Shown here: piece by piece, positions 1 through 11,819 of the stretch | How positions within the stretch are numbered: position 1 is the stretch's first letter | Layout: the number at the start of each line of letters is the position of its first letter | Source of the DNA: Ariolimax columbianus | Taxonomy: Eukaryota > Mollusca > Gastropoda > Stylommatophora > Arionidae | Assembly: GCA_036924085.1 (NCBI GenBank) | Contig: JAVGWX010000003.1 | Location: 127,330,974-127,394,973, forward strand | Length of the DNA stretch: 64,000 nucleotides | Direction: 5' to 3' | Program-made: the position numbers and the translations under genes | Notes under the pieces: generated by a model | The model's database searches: none | Told to the model about the DNA's origin: nothing | Seen by the model: the letters and a program-made list of their open reading frames with translations, nothing else

Positions 1-650
1 GTCTTGTTATGGACAATGCATCCTGTCATAATGTTGTAGAGCAGGAAGACAATGTATCCAATCATAATGTTGTAGAACAGGAAGACAATGTATCCAATCA
101 TAATGTTGTAGAGCAGGAAGACAATGCATCCAATCATAATGTTGTAACGCAGGAAGACAATGCATCCTATCATAATGTTGTAACGCAGGAAGACAATGCA
201 TCCTATCATAATGTTGTAACGCAGGAAGACAATGCATCCTATCATAATGTTGTAGCGCAGGAAAACAAAATTCCAACTTCATCAAGCACAAAACAAATAA
301 TAATGAATTGGCTTGCAAAAGAAAATATGCCTTTTTTATCCCAACAATTTAAAACCAGAGTTATTGCAGGTGTGGGGTGGACTGGGAAGACATAGATGTT
401 TTTGATTGACAAGATAATTGCAGAGCATGGCCACACTTCACTTCGACTACCACCGTTCCATTCACACGTCAATCCAGTAGAACTTGTGTGGGCTGCAGTC
501 AAGGTCAAGTTACCGCACCGAACAAGGCTTTCAAACTGTTGTGAAAAATTTGACACTTGATGCTCTCTCTAAAAATATTGAGTATTGGAATACACGTGAA
601 GAACATGTGCTTCAAACAGAAGAAGCGTTTAGGCAACGAGGTAGGTGACA
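1..650 (+). pseudogene. DDE (Tc1/mariner-superfamily-like) transposase relic, 3' half
   Basis: The window opens inside a transposase reading frame. The frame beginning at base 3 reads LVMDNASCHN, the block that carries the second catalytic aspartate in this group. After a tandem expansion of that block it continues with KIPTSSSTKQIIMNWL (about 268-315), then, past a stop near 393, GHTSLRLPPFHSHVNPVELVW (about 428-490), matching the conserved GH-x-LRLPPYH-x-NPIELIW block. Further on, EYWNTREEHVLQTEEAF (about 580-630) resembles the C-terminal helix. In-frame stops and frame changes show that it is dead. The 5' half lies before the window. In an active copy the enzyme would cut and paste its own element; here it is only debris upstream of the NWD1-like gene. 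The family assignment rests on motif recall; the exact subfamily is not determined. Confidence 0.68.
12..263. repeat. 36-bp minisatellite, 7 units, inside transposase D-motif
   Basis: Seven units start at 12, 48, 84, 120, 156, 192 and 228. The unit length of 36 keeps the frame open, so each copy adds a 12-residue block of the type EDNASYHNVVTQ. The first copy is the natural transposase motif (MDNASCHNVVEQ); the others are duplicates of it. Units differ at a few positions (gta/gca, aac/gag), so the array is not brand new. Confidence 0.9.
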
Positions 651-659
651 TTTTTATCC

Positions 660-1345
660 AGTCCTTAACAGTAGTAAATCTTTTGGAGTCATCACCTCCA
701 CCAATTGCCTCACAATATATGAATAACAACATCTTTATGAATACAAATTTGTAAACTGCGTCCCAAGTAAGTACATCAGCTGATGAAGACTACAATAGTG
801 ACAATTCAATGGCCGTACTATCCAAGGTTCTGAAATATCCAAGTGGATCATCTCAGTCATATTCGCACCTACAAACACTGCTATGTTTTTCAGCGGTAAG
901 AAACGATAGAGTGGTTCTACTTTTTTTTGTTGGGAAAACAACTGTCAACAGCAACAATTGGTACTTTATTGTTCAGCTTTCACAACGAATCTTTTGTGAT
1001 TATCTTGAGTCATGTGAAGATCTCACGATCACAGTCTCGCTCAGGACCTATGCCTAAAACAAACCGTAACACGATTTGATAGTCAAAGAACATTTAACTT
1101 GACATATACTCATGGAGTCAAGTTCCCCATGTCCCATTTGAATGTTACCACGTGTAGTACGGATACACCTTTGGAAAACGTCGCCACCATTTAGTGTAAT
1201 ACTGTAAAATCTAAGGTTTGATGAACACCATTATGTGCATATGGAAAATTATATATATATATATATATTTATTTATAAACGGCTTTATGCAAAAACTACG
1301 TTTGCTACTGTGAATTCGTTAAACTTAAAATCGTAAGGTCGTAGG
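660..1345. other. Unassigned stretch with short (TA)n
   Basis: I see no gene or recognisable element. A (TA)n run of about 9 units lies at 1250-1268. Part of this stretch may be the 3' flank of the transposase relic. Confidence 0.5.
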
Positions 1346-1347
1346 AA

Positions 1348-1612
1348 ATACAATACTGCTAGCAAGGATATACAATACTGCTAGGAAGGAAATATAATAC
1401 TGCTAGCAAGGAAATACAATACTGCTACCAAGGAAATACAATACTGCTAGCAAGGAAATACAATACTGTTAGGAAGGAAATACAATACTGTTAGGAAGGA
1501 AATACAATACTGTTAGCAAGGAAATACAATACTGTTAGCAAGGAAATACAATACTGCTAGCAAGGAAATTCAAAACTGCTAGCAAGGAATTACAATACTG
1601 CTAGCAAAATGT
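1348..1612. repeat. 22-bp minisatellite, about 12 units
   Basis: The unit is of the form aggaaatacaatactgctagca, with a measured spacing of 22 bases (for example 1388, 1410, 1432). Variants alternate between gctagcaag and gttaggaag. It ends directly at the start of the LINE fragment that follows, so the array abuts or grew at the truncation point of that LINE. Confidence 0.88.
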
Positions 1613-1960
1613 TACAGTAAGATCCTCAGAATACCCTGGACAGAGAAAAGAACAAATGTAGACATTCGGCAAGAGTTGAGCATAGAGGAGAACTGGTTTA
1701 TCAATTCCATTTTGGCTAGAAAATGCAAATACTTTGGTCACATCAAGAGACACAACGGTCTTGAGAGGACGGTGATGGAAGGTATGGTGCCAGGCAAAAG
1801 AGGAAGGGGTAGACCAAGAAGACGATGGCACCAAGATATTCAGGAATGCCTGGGTATGACAGTGGCGGAAGCTGGAGTTTTGGCAAGAGAACGAGTTTCT
1901 TTCAGACAGACTGTGATGGGAGCGACGTTCTACAAAGAACATGCTACATGAGAGAGCTCG
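1613..1960 (+). pseudogene. LINE ORF2 C-terminal fragment (RTE-like)
   Basis: This is a 5'-truncated remnant of the end of a non-LTR reverse transcriptase protein. The open frame from 1613 reads ILRIPWTEKRTNVDIRQE, then CKYFGHIKRHNGLERTVMEG, a GKRGRGRPRRRW block, and VMGATFYKEH before the stop at about 1949. The sequence GHIKRHNGLE...GRGRPRRRW is typical of the post-RT tail of invertebrate RTE/CR1-type LINEs. No RT catalytic part is present. A degenerate relative lies at 16228-16440. Confidence 0.75.
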
Positions 1961-2915
1961 CAAAAATTATGACTCTCCCGCAGTGGTACAGTTGTGCAGA
2001 TGCTTCCTACTCCCTGTGGTACTGAACATATTAGGGAGGAGCTAACTCCTCTAGTGAGTAAGGGAGTCTATAATGAAGAATGCTTCCAAAATTCTGTGGA
2101 AATGAAACTCTATGACAAAGGTCTCCTAATACTGGAAGGATGAACCTAATAACTGGAACCCGAAATGTCATAATATTGGACGGATTAAGAAAGTTGGATA
2201 CTTTGATCTCTGAGACTAGTGATATATTGTTATCTTGACATAATGCATGGAGCAGAGGCAAAACTAATAGATGCCGGATACGTGAGGGAAGTGCGGTATT
2301 CACTTATCCAATAATATTTGGTCTATACTTGATTATGGGAAGATTAGCAAGTAATTGAGTCTATCAATTTATCTAGATCGAACTCATACTACATTCCGTA
2401 GTCACAGGTATTGAATGACGAACTTATTTCTCTCTTGTGGCAAGACGCATACGTCATCTGGTGGTCCGGTGTTCGATTTACGGGCTGCTCGTTACTTCAC
2501 TTTCTTTTTTGTTTTTCGTTATGTATGTTACTCGAGTGCAGATACATACATACATGTCATGTGATTGTTGTCATGTGCAAACATTCTTTGTTTACGGCTC
2601 GCTGCTTTGAAATTCCAACATATTTTCATTCGAGTCAAAAAGGAATAATGGACGAAACGAGAGTTCTCCAGTTAAGTCGATGACATCAACTACCATAGAT
2701 AAGCAACGCTATCATTTGTCGGAAAATGACATGAAAATATGGACAATGAAACGTCTGGCAGATTTCACAATCAAGGCAAGAAACAGAGGACCTTGGAGAT
2801 CCTTTATAGCCGTCCTTTGATGTAGAGATAATATTTGAACTGAGCTAAATATTTAACATGCTATTTGTGCATGTTTCAATACGATATCAATCAATAGATA
2901 ACGTTCAGCTCCCTA
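1961..2915. other. Unassigned stretch
   Basis: No gene recognised. Near 2790-2812 a short peptide (GPWRSFIAVL) resembles the extreme C-terminus of some LINE ORFs, but it is too short to call. Confidence 0.4.
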
Positions 2916-2919
2916 TGTA

Positions 2920-3245
2920 GCACGGGTCTTCCCCAAATACACATCAAGACCTTCTGTTCTGGGACATTTTTTATAGGTTTGTTCACGTCTTCCTGGTTTC
3001 TTTTATGTTTGTCTCGTGTTCTCTTCTCAATTTTTGGTTTGGTCTGTCTCTTCTTCTCTTGTCCTGGGGATTCCAGAAAAGAGACGGTCTTGTAACGTTA
3101 TCAGTTGGTTCCTCGTATACCTGTCCTATCCAATACCAGCACCTTCTCTTCATGTCATGTTCTACTGATATACCTAGTTTGTTCCAACAGTTCCCTATCA
3201 GAATATGGAAAATGGTTTTTAGAAACGACTTCATTGAATTGCCCG
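2920..3245 (-). pseudogene. LINE ORF2 C-terminal fragment, second family
   Basis: Read on the minus strand from about 3245, the frame gives RRCWYWIGQVYEEPTDNVTR, then LFWNPQDKRRRDRPNQKLRR and a tail near TWEQ. This corresponds to the common LINE pattern RRWRWIGH-x-LR-x-P-x-x-x-x-x-R-x-A-x-x-WNPQGKRRRGRPKxTWRR. It lacks all catalytic RT motifs. A homopolymer C run (3250-3258) and a second C run (about 3271-3275) lie just upstream. Orientation is opposite to the neighbouring fragment at 1613. Confidence 0.7.
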
Positions 3246-3490
3246 CTCCCCCCCCCCTTACGCCCCTTCCCCCCTCAATAAGCCCAGCCCCTATCATTGC
3301 TAAAGGGCCGACAACAGGGCATGAACTTCGTAGCTCAAGCGGCTGCTCAGAATTTTTCTCCTGACTTTACCAGGTACTCTTTTACAGCTGAGTGGACCGG
3401 AATAAGAGGTCATATCATAAAAAAAGCTCCGATATGTCCGGTCTGTTACACTGAGCATGACGTGATTGGAACAAGGTACATTGAGATGGT

Positions 3491-3855
3491 AAACCGATCT
3501 CCCAAACCCTAGACCATGAAATCTCAATATCAGTAGTCAAAGTAAACCGATCTCCCAACCCTTAAACTATGGAATCACAACATCAGTAGCCTTAGTAAAC
3601 CGATCTCCCAACCCTTCGACCATGGAATCACAACATCAGTAGCCTTAGTAAACCGATCTCCCAACCTTTAGACCATGGAATCTCCACATCAGTAGCCTTA
3701 GTAAACCGATCTCCCAACCCCTAGACCATGGAATCTCCAGATCAGTAGCCTTAGTAAACCGATCTCCCAACCTTTAGACCATGGAATCTCCACATCAGTA
3801 GCCTTAGTAAACCGACCTCCCAACCTTTAGACCATGGAATCTCCAGATCAGTAAC
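3491..3855. repeat. 53-bp minisatellite, about 7 units
   Basis: Units begin with aaaccgatctccca at 3491, 3544, 3597, 3650, 3703 and so on, a constant 53-base period. Each contains an accatggaatc block. Substitutions are few, suggesting recent expansion or homogenisation. Confidence 0.9.
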
Positions 3856-3859
3856 CTTG

Positions 3860-5190
3860 TCATGCCATTTCAATCTCTCTGTTCATCACAAGCGTCAATC
3901 TATGTTGTTTTTCATGTGTCACGGCCTTGCAAAGAACGGACTTTTCTTTATTTTGCAACTTAATTTCGTATGATTTCAATAAGTACCCCAATGCAAGAAA
4001 AGCTCTTCTGACCTTCTGTTTTCTTATTTTGCCTTCTATATATATACCTCCTTCTTCGTTTATATTGCTGCAATATTTATGAACGATTCCGTACCTTGTA
4101 GAAGTGCTTCTAGCCAATTCTGATTGTCATTACTTGAATTCATTCTCATAAGCTTTATTTGTCTCTTTGTGTGTTCTCGGTTCCAGTTTTATGTGGTCTT
4201 TCCTCGAGTATTCTTATTGTATTGAGCACCTGATTCTGATTTCGGTTATGGAACAGAAAAGCGAAGTCGTTGGTAAAGTTCAGATCAGCAAGTCCTTTAG
4301 TCAAAATGTCATTGAATTCCATTTGTGTTGGTTGATGTTTTCCTCATAATCTAGCCAACAGTAACCAGAGAAATGGTAACGAGAGACGTGCATGTCGCAC
4401 ACAATTTCTTATCTCAAGCAAGTCCGTTACAATATGATCATTGATATATATATATACATTTCCTTTGTTATGGAGTTTTTGCTCGCTTTAATATGGCATT
4501 AATTATAAATTATACCGGTTTGTTGCAAAAAAAAAGAAGCGGTGACCAGTTTTTTGTTATTCGAATTTACACGTTTCGTTTAGTTGTTATCTTTGTGTCT
4601 GTTGTTTCATTGTAGGTCAAACTTGATTTATCTCGCGAAATTTGATGTTCTATATTTACCTGCCGAACAACAATTGACTATGTAGCAAAGAAATAACAAC
4701 ACCTACCTAACTTAATGTCACGTGCTGGACAGTCTAAGTATTGTACTGGAAAACACTAGATAAGGTTCAGGCTCCGTCTGGCCAGGTTGCACGAATGTCG
4801 TACAAACGATATCTGGTTTGGTCTTATATACAGTGATTGAGAACATCTTCAGCCTGGCGTACCACGTGCCAATGACGTGCTAACTCATCTATAGATCTAT
4901 AACATACGAAAAGCCTGTCACCATCACCACGCTTTTCAGTGGCAAGACAGCCCAACTGATTAAGATAAGATTTGCTTTTCGAATCAAAAACACATGACAA
5001 ACACAGATAAGACTGGACAATACATTGTTGCATCTGTGTGTGTATCTGAGATTAAATAAAGTTATCTATATGTTGTTTATGCTGCTGAAAACGAATATGG
5101 TAATTAAAACACCAGATTAATTCTAGTTTTCTAAATATCTATAAAACACAATTATATAATAATTATATACCATATGCCAACAAGGATCAC
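3860..5190. other. Unassigned stretch
   Basis: About 1.3 kb of AT-rich sequence with no recognisable exon or element. Short (TA)n at 4447-4456 only. Confidence 0.45.
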
Positions 5191-5194
5191 AGCT

Positions 5195-5440
5195 GAAATA
5201 ATTCACAACGAAGCCTGTTTGCATGTCGCCTGTAACACGTTTCCGGAGCAACTCTCACACGGGCCCAACAGTAGTTTGCTAGCATTGCTGTATTTCATTT
5301 CCCTTATTTGCTGTTTTTCGAGGGTAGTAATGTCCTGATGAAATCGTTCCCCATGCTCGTCACTGACAGAACCGCAGTTAGCAGGGAAGAAATTCACATA
5401 CGAGTTTTATAAGTGTCATTTCTAGGCCATGTTGCACACT
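5195..5440 (-). pseudogene. Relic of a repeat-encoded ORF with the DEHGERFHQDI motif
   Basis: On the minus strand (about 5398 down to 5200) the frame reads NFFPANCGSVSDEHGERFHQ followed by DITTLEKQ. I recognise FFP-x-NCG-x-VSDEHGERFHQDI as a block that recurs in many invertebrate predicted proteins and behaves like a repeat-derived (probably transposon-linked) ORF. After the E-K block the match continues in another frame as YCWARVRVAPETCYRRHANR, so there is at least one frameshift. Upstream, stops interrupt the frame. The function of the intact protein is unknown to me. Confidence 0.5.
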
Positions 5441-5549
5441 AGTTTATCGTAACTCTGCAACAGAGTTTCTACCAGCTCCTGGCAATTGTCACCTTTATTG
5501 TTTCAATGAAAGTTTGTGGCTACTTGCTAGAAATCATTCCTAGCTAACT

Positions 5550-6063
<514 letters not shown>

Positions 6064-6189
6064 AGTGACGTTAATGAAAGCTATCAGAAACAAGACAGAA
6101 TATACAAGTTGAAAGAGGAAGTAAAAAACGTTCCAGCGACAGAATAGAGATGAACATCATCAGGACAGTTTGGAGGCACTTGGATTTGA

Positions 6190-9100
6190 GAAAGATTGGA
6201 TTGGCAGCCGATCAGTCTTCAGAGACAATGGACTTCACGCTGGGTAGTTGACAGTCAGTTGTTGGCCTAACTTTCGCCTCAAACGTTTGTAGTCTGCGTC
6301 TTGAGACATCCTGTCTTCCCTGCCTTGCGGACCAACACACAGAGCTTGCCTCCAGCCAGGTCTGTCTTTAGCAAGTTCCTCCCAGTTGCAGGTGTTCATT
6401 TCCAACGCCTTCACGTTACGCTTGCAAACATCTTTGTAGCGGAGGAAAGGTCTATCTTATTTACGCTTGTCCTTAGTCAGCTCTATGTAAATGATATCTT
6501 TTGGTATTCGCCCATCCTCCATTCTGCACATGTGACCAAACCACCGCAAGCGGCGCCGGCGTAGGATCGCAACTAAGCTGACAATCTTTGCACGGTCCAA
6601 CAGCTCGTTGTTAGTCACTCTGTCACTCCATGAAATTCCAAGTATGCATTTCAAGCAGCGCATATTAAAATCATGTAGCCTTTTTTTTCTTGTGAGGCAT
6701 ACAGAGTCCATGTTTTGCTGCCGTAGAGCAGGGTACTAATCCCACCTGATCTGTACACAGCAACCTTTGTGGAGATGGTCAGCATGTTGTTATTCCACGC
6801 TCTCTGTGAGAGTCTTGCAAGTGCTGATGAGTCCATTCCTAATTGGGTATGCAGCTCTGCGTCCAGTGAAAGGTTGTGTGTGATGAAAGTTACAGTGATT
6901 TACTACCTCCAGATTTTTAACGTTTAAGACAATGCCTGATGGATCTGCACCCAGAGCCATAACTTTCGTCTTTTGGTGAGTCCAAAAGGATTACAGGATT
7001 TTGCCAACCTATTAATGAGGATCTGTAATTCGGCTTCGGTGTGGGAGACCAGGGCAGCATCGTCTGCTAAGAGCATATCCCGAATGACAATCTCGTTTCT
7101 CTTACGTTTTTCTAGCAGTCTGGTTAGATTGAATAGTCTCCCCTCTGATCTTGAATAGTCTCCCATCTGACCTAGTATGCAGAAAATCCCATTCTGTGTC
7201 TGTTCCAAATTCGTGTCTAAGCACGATGGCAAAGAAACTGCGGAAAAGAGTCGAAGTCAGGACACAACCTTGTTTAACTCCCCAGTTGAAGTCTAAGACC
7301 GACTTCAGATTCCTGACCGTCATGAAGCACTGTACCTTTCATGCCCACATGAAAAGACCTAATCATGCTCAGCAGTTTAGGTTGGCCGCCAACTTTAGAT
7401 AATACTTTGAAGAGACCCTCTCTGTTTACCAGGTCGAATGCCTTGGTGAGGTCGATGAAGGCAAGAAATAGTGGTCTGTGTTGTTGTCTGCATTTCTCTT
7501 GCAATTCTATCATTGAAAATAGCATATCAACGGTAGACCTTTCTGCTCGAAAACCAAACTGAGATTCCGAATACACCTTTTCGGCCAGCTTTCGCAACCA
7601 GCTCAGGATGATGCGAGCATACACTTTGCCCACGGTGTTGAGGAGCGATATGCCCCTGTAATTTTTGAGGTCTCCTCTGTTTCCCTTTTTCTTGTAAAGG
7701 GTGATCATGCTGGCATCTCTCATGTCCTGTGATATTGCCTCTTCATCTCAACACTGCCAGATATGTTCGCACATGTATTTAAGAAGTGTGTCCCCCCCCC
7801 CCCCCCCCATTTGATTTCTGCTGGAACGCCATCTCTACCCGTTGCTTTTCCTGTCGGCATGCCCTCGATAGCTTTTTCCAACTCTTGTATGCTCGGTTTA
7901 TCGTCAAGTTCCTGCCACTCCTGCAGAATCTCAATTTCGTTGAGAGCAGAGTCCGTCACTACGTTATTACAGGTGAACAAGACTGAATAGTGTTTGGCCC
8001 ATCTCGAGAGCAGAGTCTACCACTACGTTATTACAGGTGTACAAGGCCGAATAGTGTTCGGCCCATCTCGAGACCAGAGTCCACCACTACGTTATTACAG
8101 GTGTACAAGACTGAATAGTGTTCGGCCCATCTCGAGACCAGAGTCCGTCACTACGTTATTACAGGTGTACAAGACTGAATAGTGTTCGGCCCATCTCGAG
8201 ACCAGAGTCCGCCAGGTATTACAGGTGTACAAGGCTGAATAGTGTTCGGCCCATCTCGAGACCAGAGTCCGCCAGGTATTACAGGTGTACAAGGCTGAAA
8301 AGTGTTCGGTCCATCTCTTCATTTGTATATCCCTGTCCAGAATAATCTGACCTGTCGCAGGTTTCAGAGGCGCTGTTTACTTTTTTGTTGGTACAAATGC
8401 TTTCTTTATGGTCTCGTACATTGCCCTGATGTTACCAGTATCCGCTGCCGACTGTATGGACTTACAGAGTTGAAGTCAGTAGTCATTTGCACATTTCCTT
8501 GCCAGTCTCTGTACTGTGCTATTTGCAGATTTGTAAGCATCCAAGTTCGTGCTGCTCGGAGAAATCTTAAACTTCAAGTGAGTTGATCGGCGCTTTTTAA
8601 AGGCTAGTGCAATGAGAGCGAACCCACCCTCAAACCAGACATTTCTGCTTGTTGTCTTCATTCCAAAGACTGCCAAGGCTGTGGTGTGTATTGACCCTCT
8701 GAAGTGTTCCCACCTTTTTGTAGCGCTTTCAATAGTGCGCTTTTTTTTCCATTAATTCAGAGAGGGATTTTGTGAATCCTTCCACCCTTTCAGGAATAGC
8801 AGTTCCTGCTGTTTCTATGCGACATTTACCCACAAGTCTTGCGCGGTGGATCTTCTTGGTCTGGAGTCTCATTTTGCAGCAGACCAGTGAGGGGTCAGTA
8901 TCGCAGTCTGCACTGTGAAGCGTTCTGGTTTGCAAAACATGTTTCAGTTCAGACCGTCTAGTGATGATCAGGTCCAGCTGATGCTAATGTCAGGAGCGAG
9001 GATGCCTCCAGGATACTTTGTGTTGAGGCTTTGTTTAGAAGAAGCTATTAGTGGTGCACAGGTCGTGATAGGCGCACAGCTCCAATAGCCGCTGAAGTTT

Positions 9101-9450
9101 TCGTTCATCTTTCCGACACCAAACTTTCGCATGCACATAGGCCAGGAGTCGTGATCGGCGCCCATCTTTACATTGAAGTCCTCCAGTAGAATCAGGTGTT
9201 CATTACTAGGGATCATTGTGGTGAGTGAGGTCAGTTGCTGATAGAACGCATCCTTAGAGAACGATAATAATGGACAAAAATGCGTGGTGGAGAGCGGTGA
9301 CGGTTTGGAAGGGGTAGGAGTGGAGAATAGTGGTAGAACTATAGAAGAATTGAGCCTGCAAAATGAGACCTCGTTCTCAGTATGCTGAAGAAGACGCAAA
9401 GAAAATATGCTGAAAAATAGGCAGCTGATAAAAAAAAAAGCAGACAATAA
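6190..9450 (-). pseudogene. RTE-like LINE relic (endonuclease + reverse transcriptase)
   Basis: The minus strand carries a long, frame-shifted non-LTR retrotransposon in natural order. The apurinic-type endonuclease remnant is at about 9250-8820 (DFNVKMGADHDSWP, then GKMNENF, then DTDPSLVCCKMRLQTKKIHRAR). The junction region is at 8320-7960 (RWAEHYS-x-LYTCN, then ELEKAIEGMPTGKATGRDGV). RT blocks follow at 7720-7280 (YKKKGNRGDLKNYRGISLLN, FGFRAERSTVDMLF, AFIDLTKAFDLVNREGL) and 7300-7000 (GVKQGCVL, then LLADDAAL for the YADD box). The C-terminal tail is at 6830-6300 (DFNMRCLKCILGISWSDRVT, RLRWFGHMCRMEDGRIPKDI, DADYKRLRRKLGQQ). It is broken by many frameshifts and a C homopolymer near 7794-7808. 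The clade (RTE-like) is judged from motif style. Confidence 0.85.
7966..8325. repeat. 60-64-bp minisatellite nested in the LINE relic
   Basis: The string attacaggtg recurs at about 7966, 8030, 8094, 8158, 8218 and 8278, giving periods of 64, 64, 64, 60 and 60. On the minus strand each copy repeats the LINE block RWAEHYS-LYTCN, which normally occurs once between the endonuclease and RT domains. The two 60-bp units differ from the 64-bp ones by loss of the ctac of cactacgtta. Confidence 0.9.
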
Positions 9451-9838
9451 GAGGAAGACGAAGAGAAAACGTATTTACCGTAATGTAAACTAAACTAGTC
9501 AGATCCCACTTCATGTTCAGATTGAACTGTTCTACCCCACAGTTTGACAGCTTATAGCCGCACAATTCCCCACATCCTAGCTCAGTCATTGACCCGCCAC
9601 TAACACCTATAGCAAATGAGAAAGCTATCAAATGAATCTCGCACGCCATTTGCAATCCAAATCAATGAACTAACACTTGATATTACATTAACCTCAAATA
9701 ATGAGCTCAAATTTCCTCAGTTTATGACATTTTCTGTCTCGGTTATGGTTCCTACATGTTGATCAAGTTAACTTTCAATACAAAATCTGGGTCATATAAA
9801 TAGGTTTCCATCGGTGTTATTGGTCTGGAGATTTCAGA
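9451..9838. other. Unassigned stretch
   Basis: Immediately upstream (minus-strand sense) of the LINE relic. It may contain more of the endonuclease region, but I cannot recognise it. Confidence 0.35.
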
Positions 9839-9839
9839 T

Positions 9840-10225
9840 CTGTATTGCATTGTTGGGTAATGCGCTAAAGTGTACGCACCATTCTGCCCTAATTTGTACA
9901 ATAAAGCACTGAAATGTGTGCACCATGCAAGACCGTAATGTAGGTAATGCATTGAATTGTATGCACCATCCTGGACTGTAATATATTGCAATGCTCTGAA
10001 TTGTATGAATAATCTTGGACTGTAATGTAGGGTAGTGCACTAAATTCCATAAACAATATTGTCCTGTAATGCACTGAATTGTGTGCACCATTTCTTGTTG
10101 TAGTGTATATAATGCACTAAATTTTATGCGTCATCAGAGACTGTAATGTAGGGTAATACACTAAATTATATGCACCATCTTAAACTGTAATGTAAGGTAA
10201 TGCTCTGTATTGTATGCATCATGTC
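9840..10225. repeat. Degenerate tandem repeat, unit about 44 bp
   Basis: Blocks of the form ctgtaatgtagggtaatgca followed by ctaaattgtatgcaccat recur about nine times, with spacings around 43-45 bases (for example 9977, 10020, 10140, 10185). Divergence between units is high, so this is an old array. Confidence 0.75.
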
Positions 10226-11815
10226 ATGTTAAGAATGTAGGATTTCGCCATCTTTTTAGTAAGCTCCTATTTTTGTGTAGCATAACATACGCTGTGTGGC
10301 ATGTTACAGTAAAATAGTTACATCTTCACCATTCGGCTCGACACATTCACTCTCAGCAAGTATTTCAGTTAGAGCTGACTATCTCCAAGTTACTGTTACT
10401 AGCCTACCTGTAAGGCAACAGGTGGTTTGGCGTCAGAGCTTACCTTCTTCTTGACTATCTATAGCAGTCATGTCCTACCTTTTTCTTACCGTACGCCACT
10501 TTAAAAGTTTTGATGAAACCGAGGTTCAAACTAATGTTTCCAATACACAGACTATAACTTTGATTACTGATATTAATGTTTAGTGGCTTTAATTAAGTTG
10601 ACTTATTCTTGGATGAAATACGTCCAGAAATGTAGACATGTCATCAACAAACAAGCGTACATAAGCTCTCCATTAAGATGGGTGATGACGATGATCAAGA
10701 AGGTGGTTAGGGAGATATTTGACCTTGAATTGAATTGGCAGTTCAATAAATTTGAGACTGGTTCTGAGTAACAGCCTCTCTCATGTTCTTAGTCGATCTG
10801 TACTTCTACAGAGTCATATGCCCCTGTGCAGTTTCCATATCTGGTATGAGTTGGATATAGTCGGGAGAAGGGGTTCCTGCTTAGCTGACTAGGCTCAAGC
10901 AGCTTAATACTTCGCTGCGTTAGGACAAGCGTTTACGAAGGGTGGCTGACCCATGTGCGAGTCCATCTTAATAGACTCAAACACTCGCGCAAAGTAGAAC
11001 CGCAGCCCGTTAGGCGCCATCTATGCTGCTCTAAACAAACCACATAGCCATTGCCGGTGTTATGCCATGTCAGACAGTCGCCTCTTACGACATGCTCTCT
11101 GAGAGGCAGTGGTGCTATTCTTGTTTTTGTCATACATAAAGACACTGGCAGACCACTCGGGAATCGTCTTCCTCGTGACATTCTTTAAATGCTCATTGGT
11201 TAGAGTTTCCTTTTTGTTTTACTTGATGTTGGTCATAACAGATAATCCACCTAGACAGACATAAGTGCTTCCACACATTGTCAATAGAATGTTTGCATCA
11301 TTTAGAAATGTGCTGATAGGTTACGAAGAACCGTGTCATGTGACAGATCAATTATTTCCATCTAACGGCATCTTCCCTCAACAACTGAATCTATGTGACC
11401 ACAGTGCAAACGTCATCACCGAAGGGATTGTGGTTCGAGTTTGGTATGCTGAAATTGACCAAATGGACCACTAACTTTGTATGTTTTTACATAAATCGTG
11501 AAAGCGCTGGCGGAAACATAAATTGTCTCGCGGGCAGCATGCGACCAGCAGACGGCGTTTTGAACAGCACTGGTCTATGACTTTCTGGACTCATCTACCT
11601 AGAGCAATCTGGTTATAGAATATCAAAGGCTCGTACATAACACCTTCGCTTGTAAGTAGGAACAGTTTCGCCCCGAGACGGCAAGGAGCTGAACTTTTGC
11701 TGTCAGGCTATGAGTTGCCAATATATTCGATTCGAGAGTTCCCTGAGCATTATGTCAGACACTTTGAGTTATATTAGTTGAGTCAGAGATGGTAAGTTTC
11801 GCCTGAGTTGGGACA
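10226..11815. other. Unassigned stretch with one interspersed core motif
   Basis: No exon recognised in about 1.6 kb. At 11076-11095 lies the core AGTCGCCTCTTACGACATGC, which recurs in related form at about 13755, 22481 (reverse) and 27731. The sequence around it (10860-11170) is probably an old SINE or other short interspersed repeat. Confidence 0.4.
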
Positions 11816-11819
11816 GAAA

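Noticed and set aside
12..263. CRISPR-like regular repeats
   Set aside because: Units are contiguous without unique spacers, and the sequence is part of an animal transposase relic; none of the arrays in the window has spacers.
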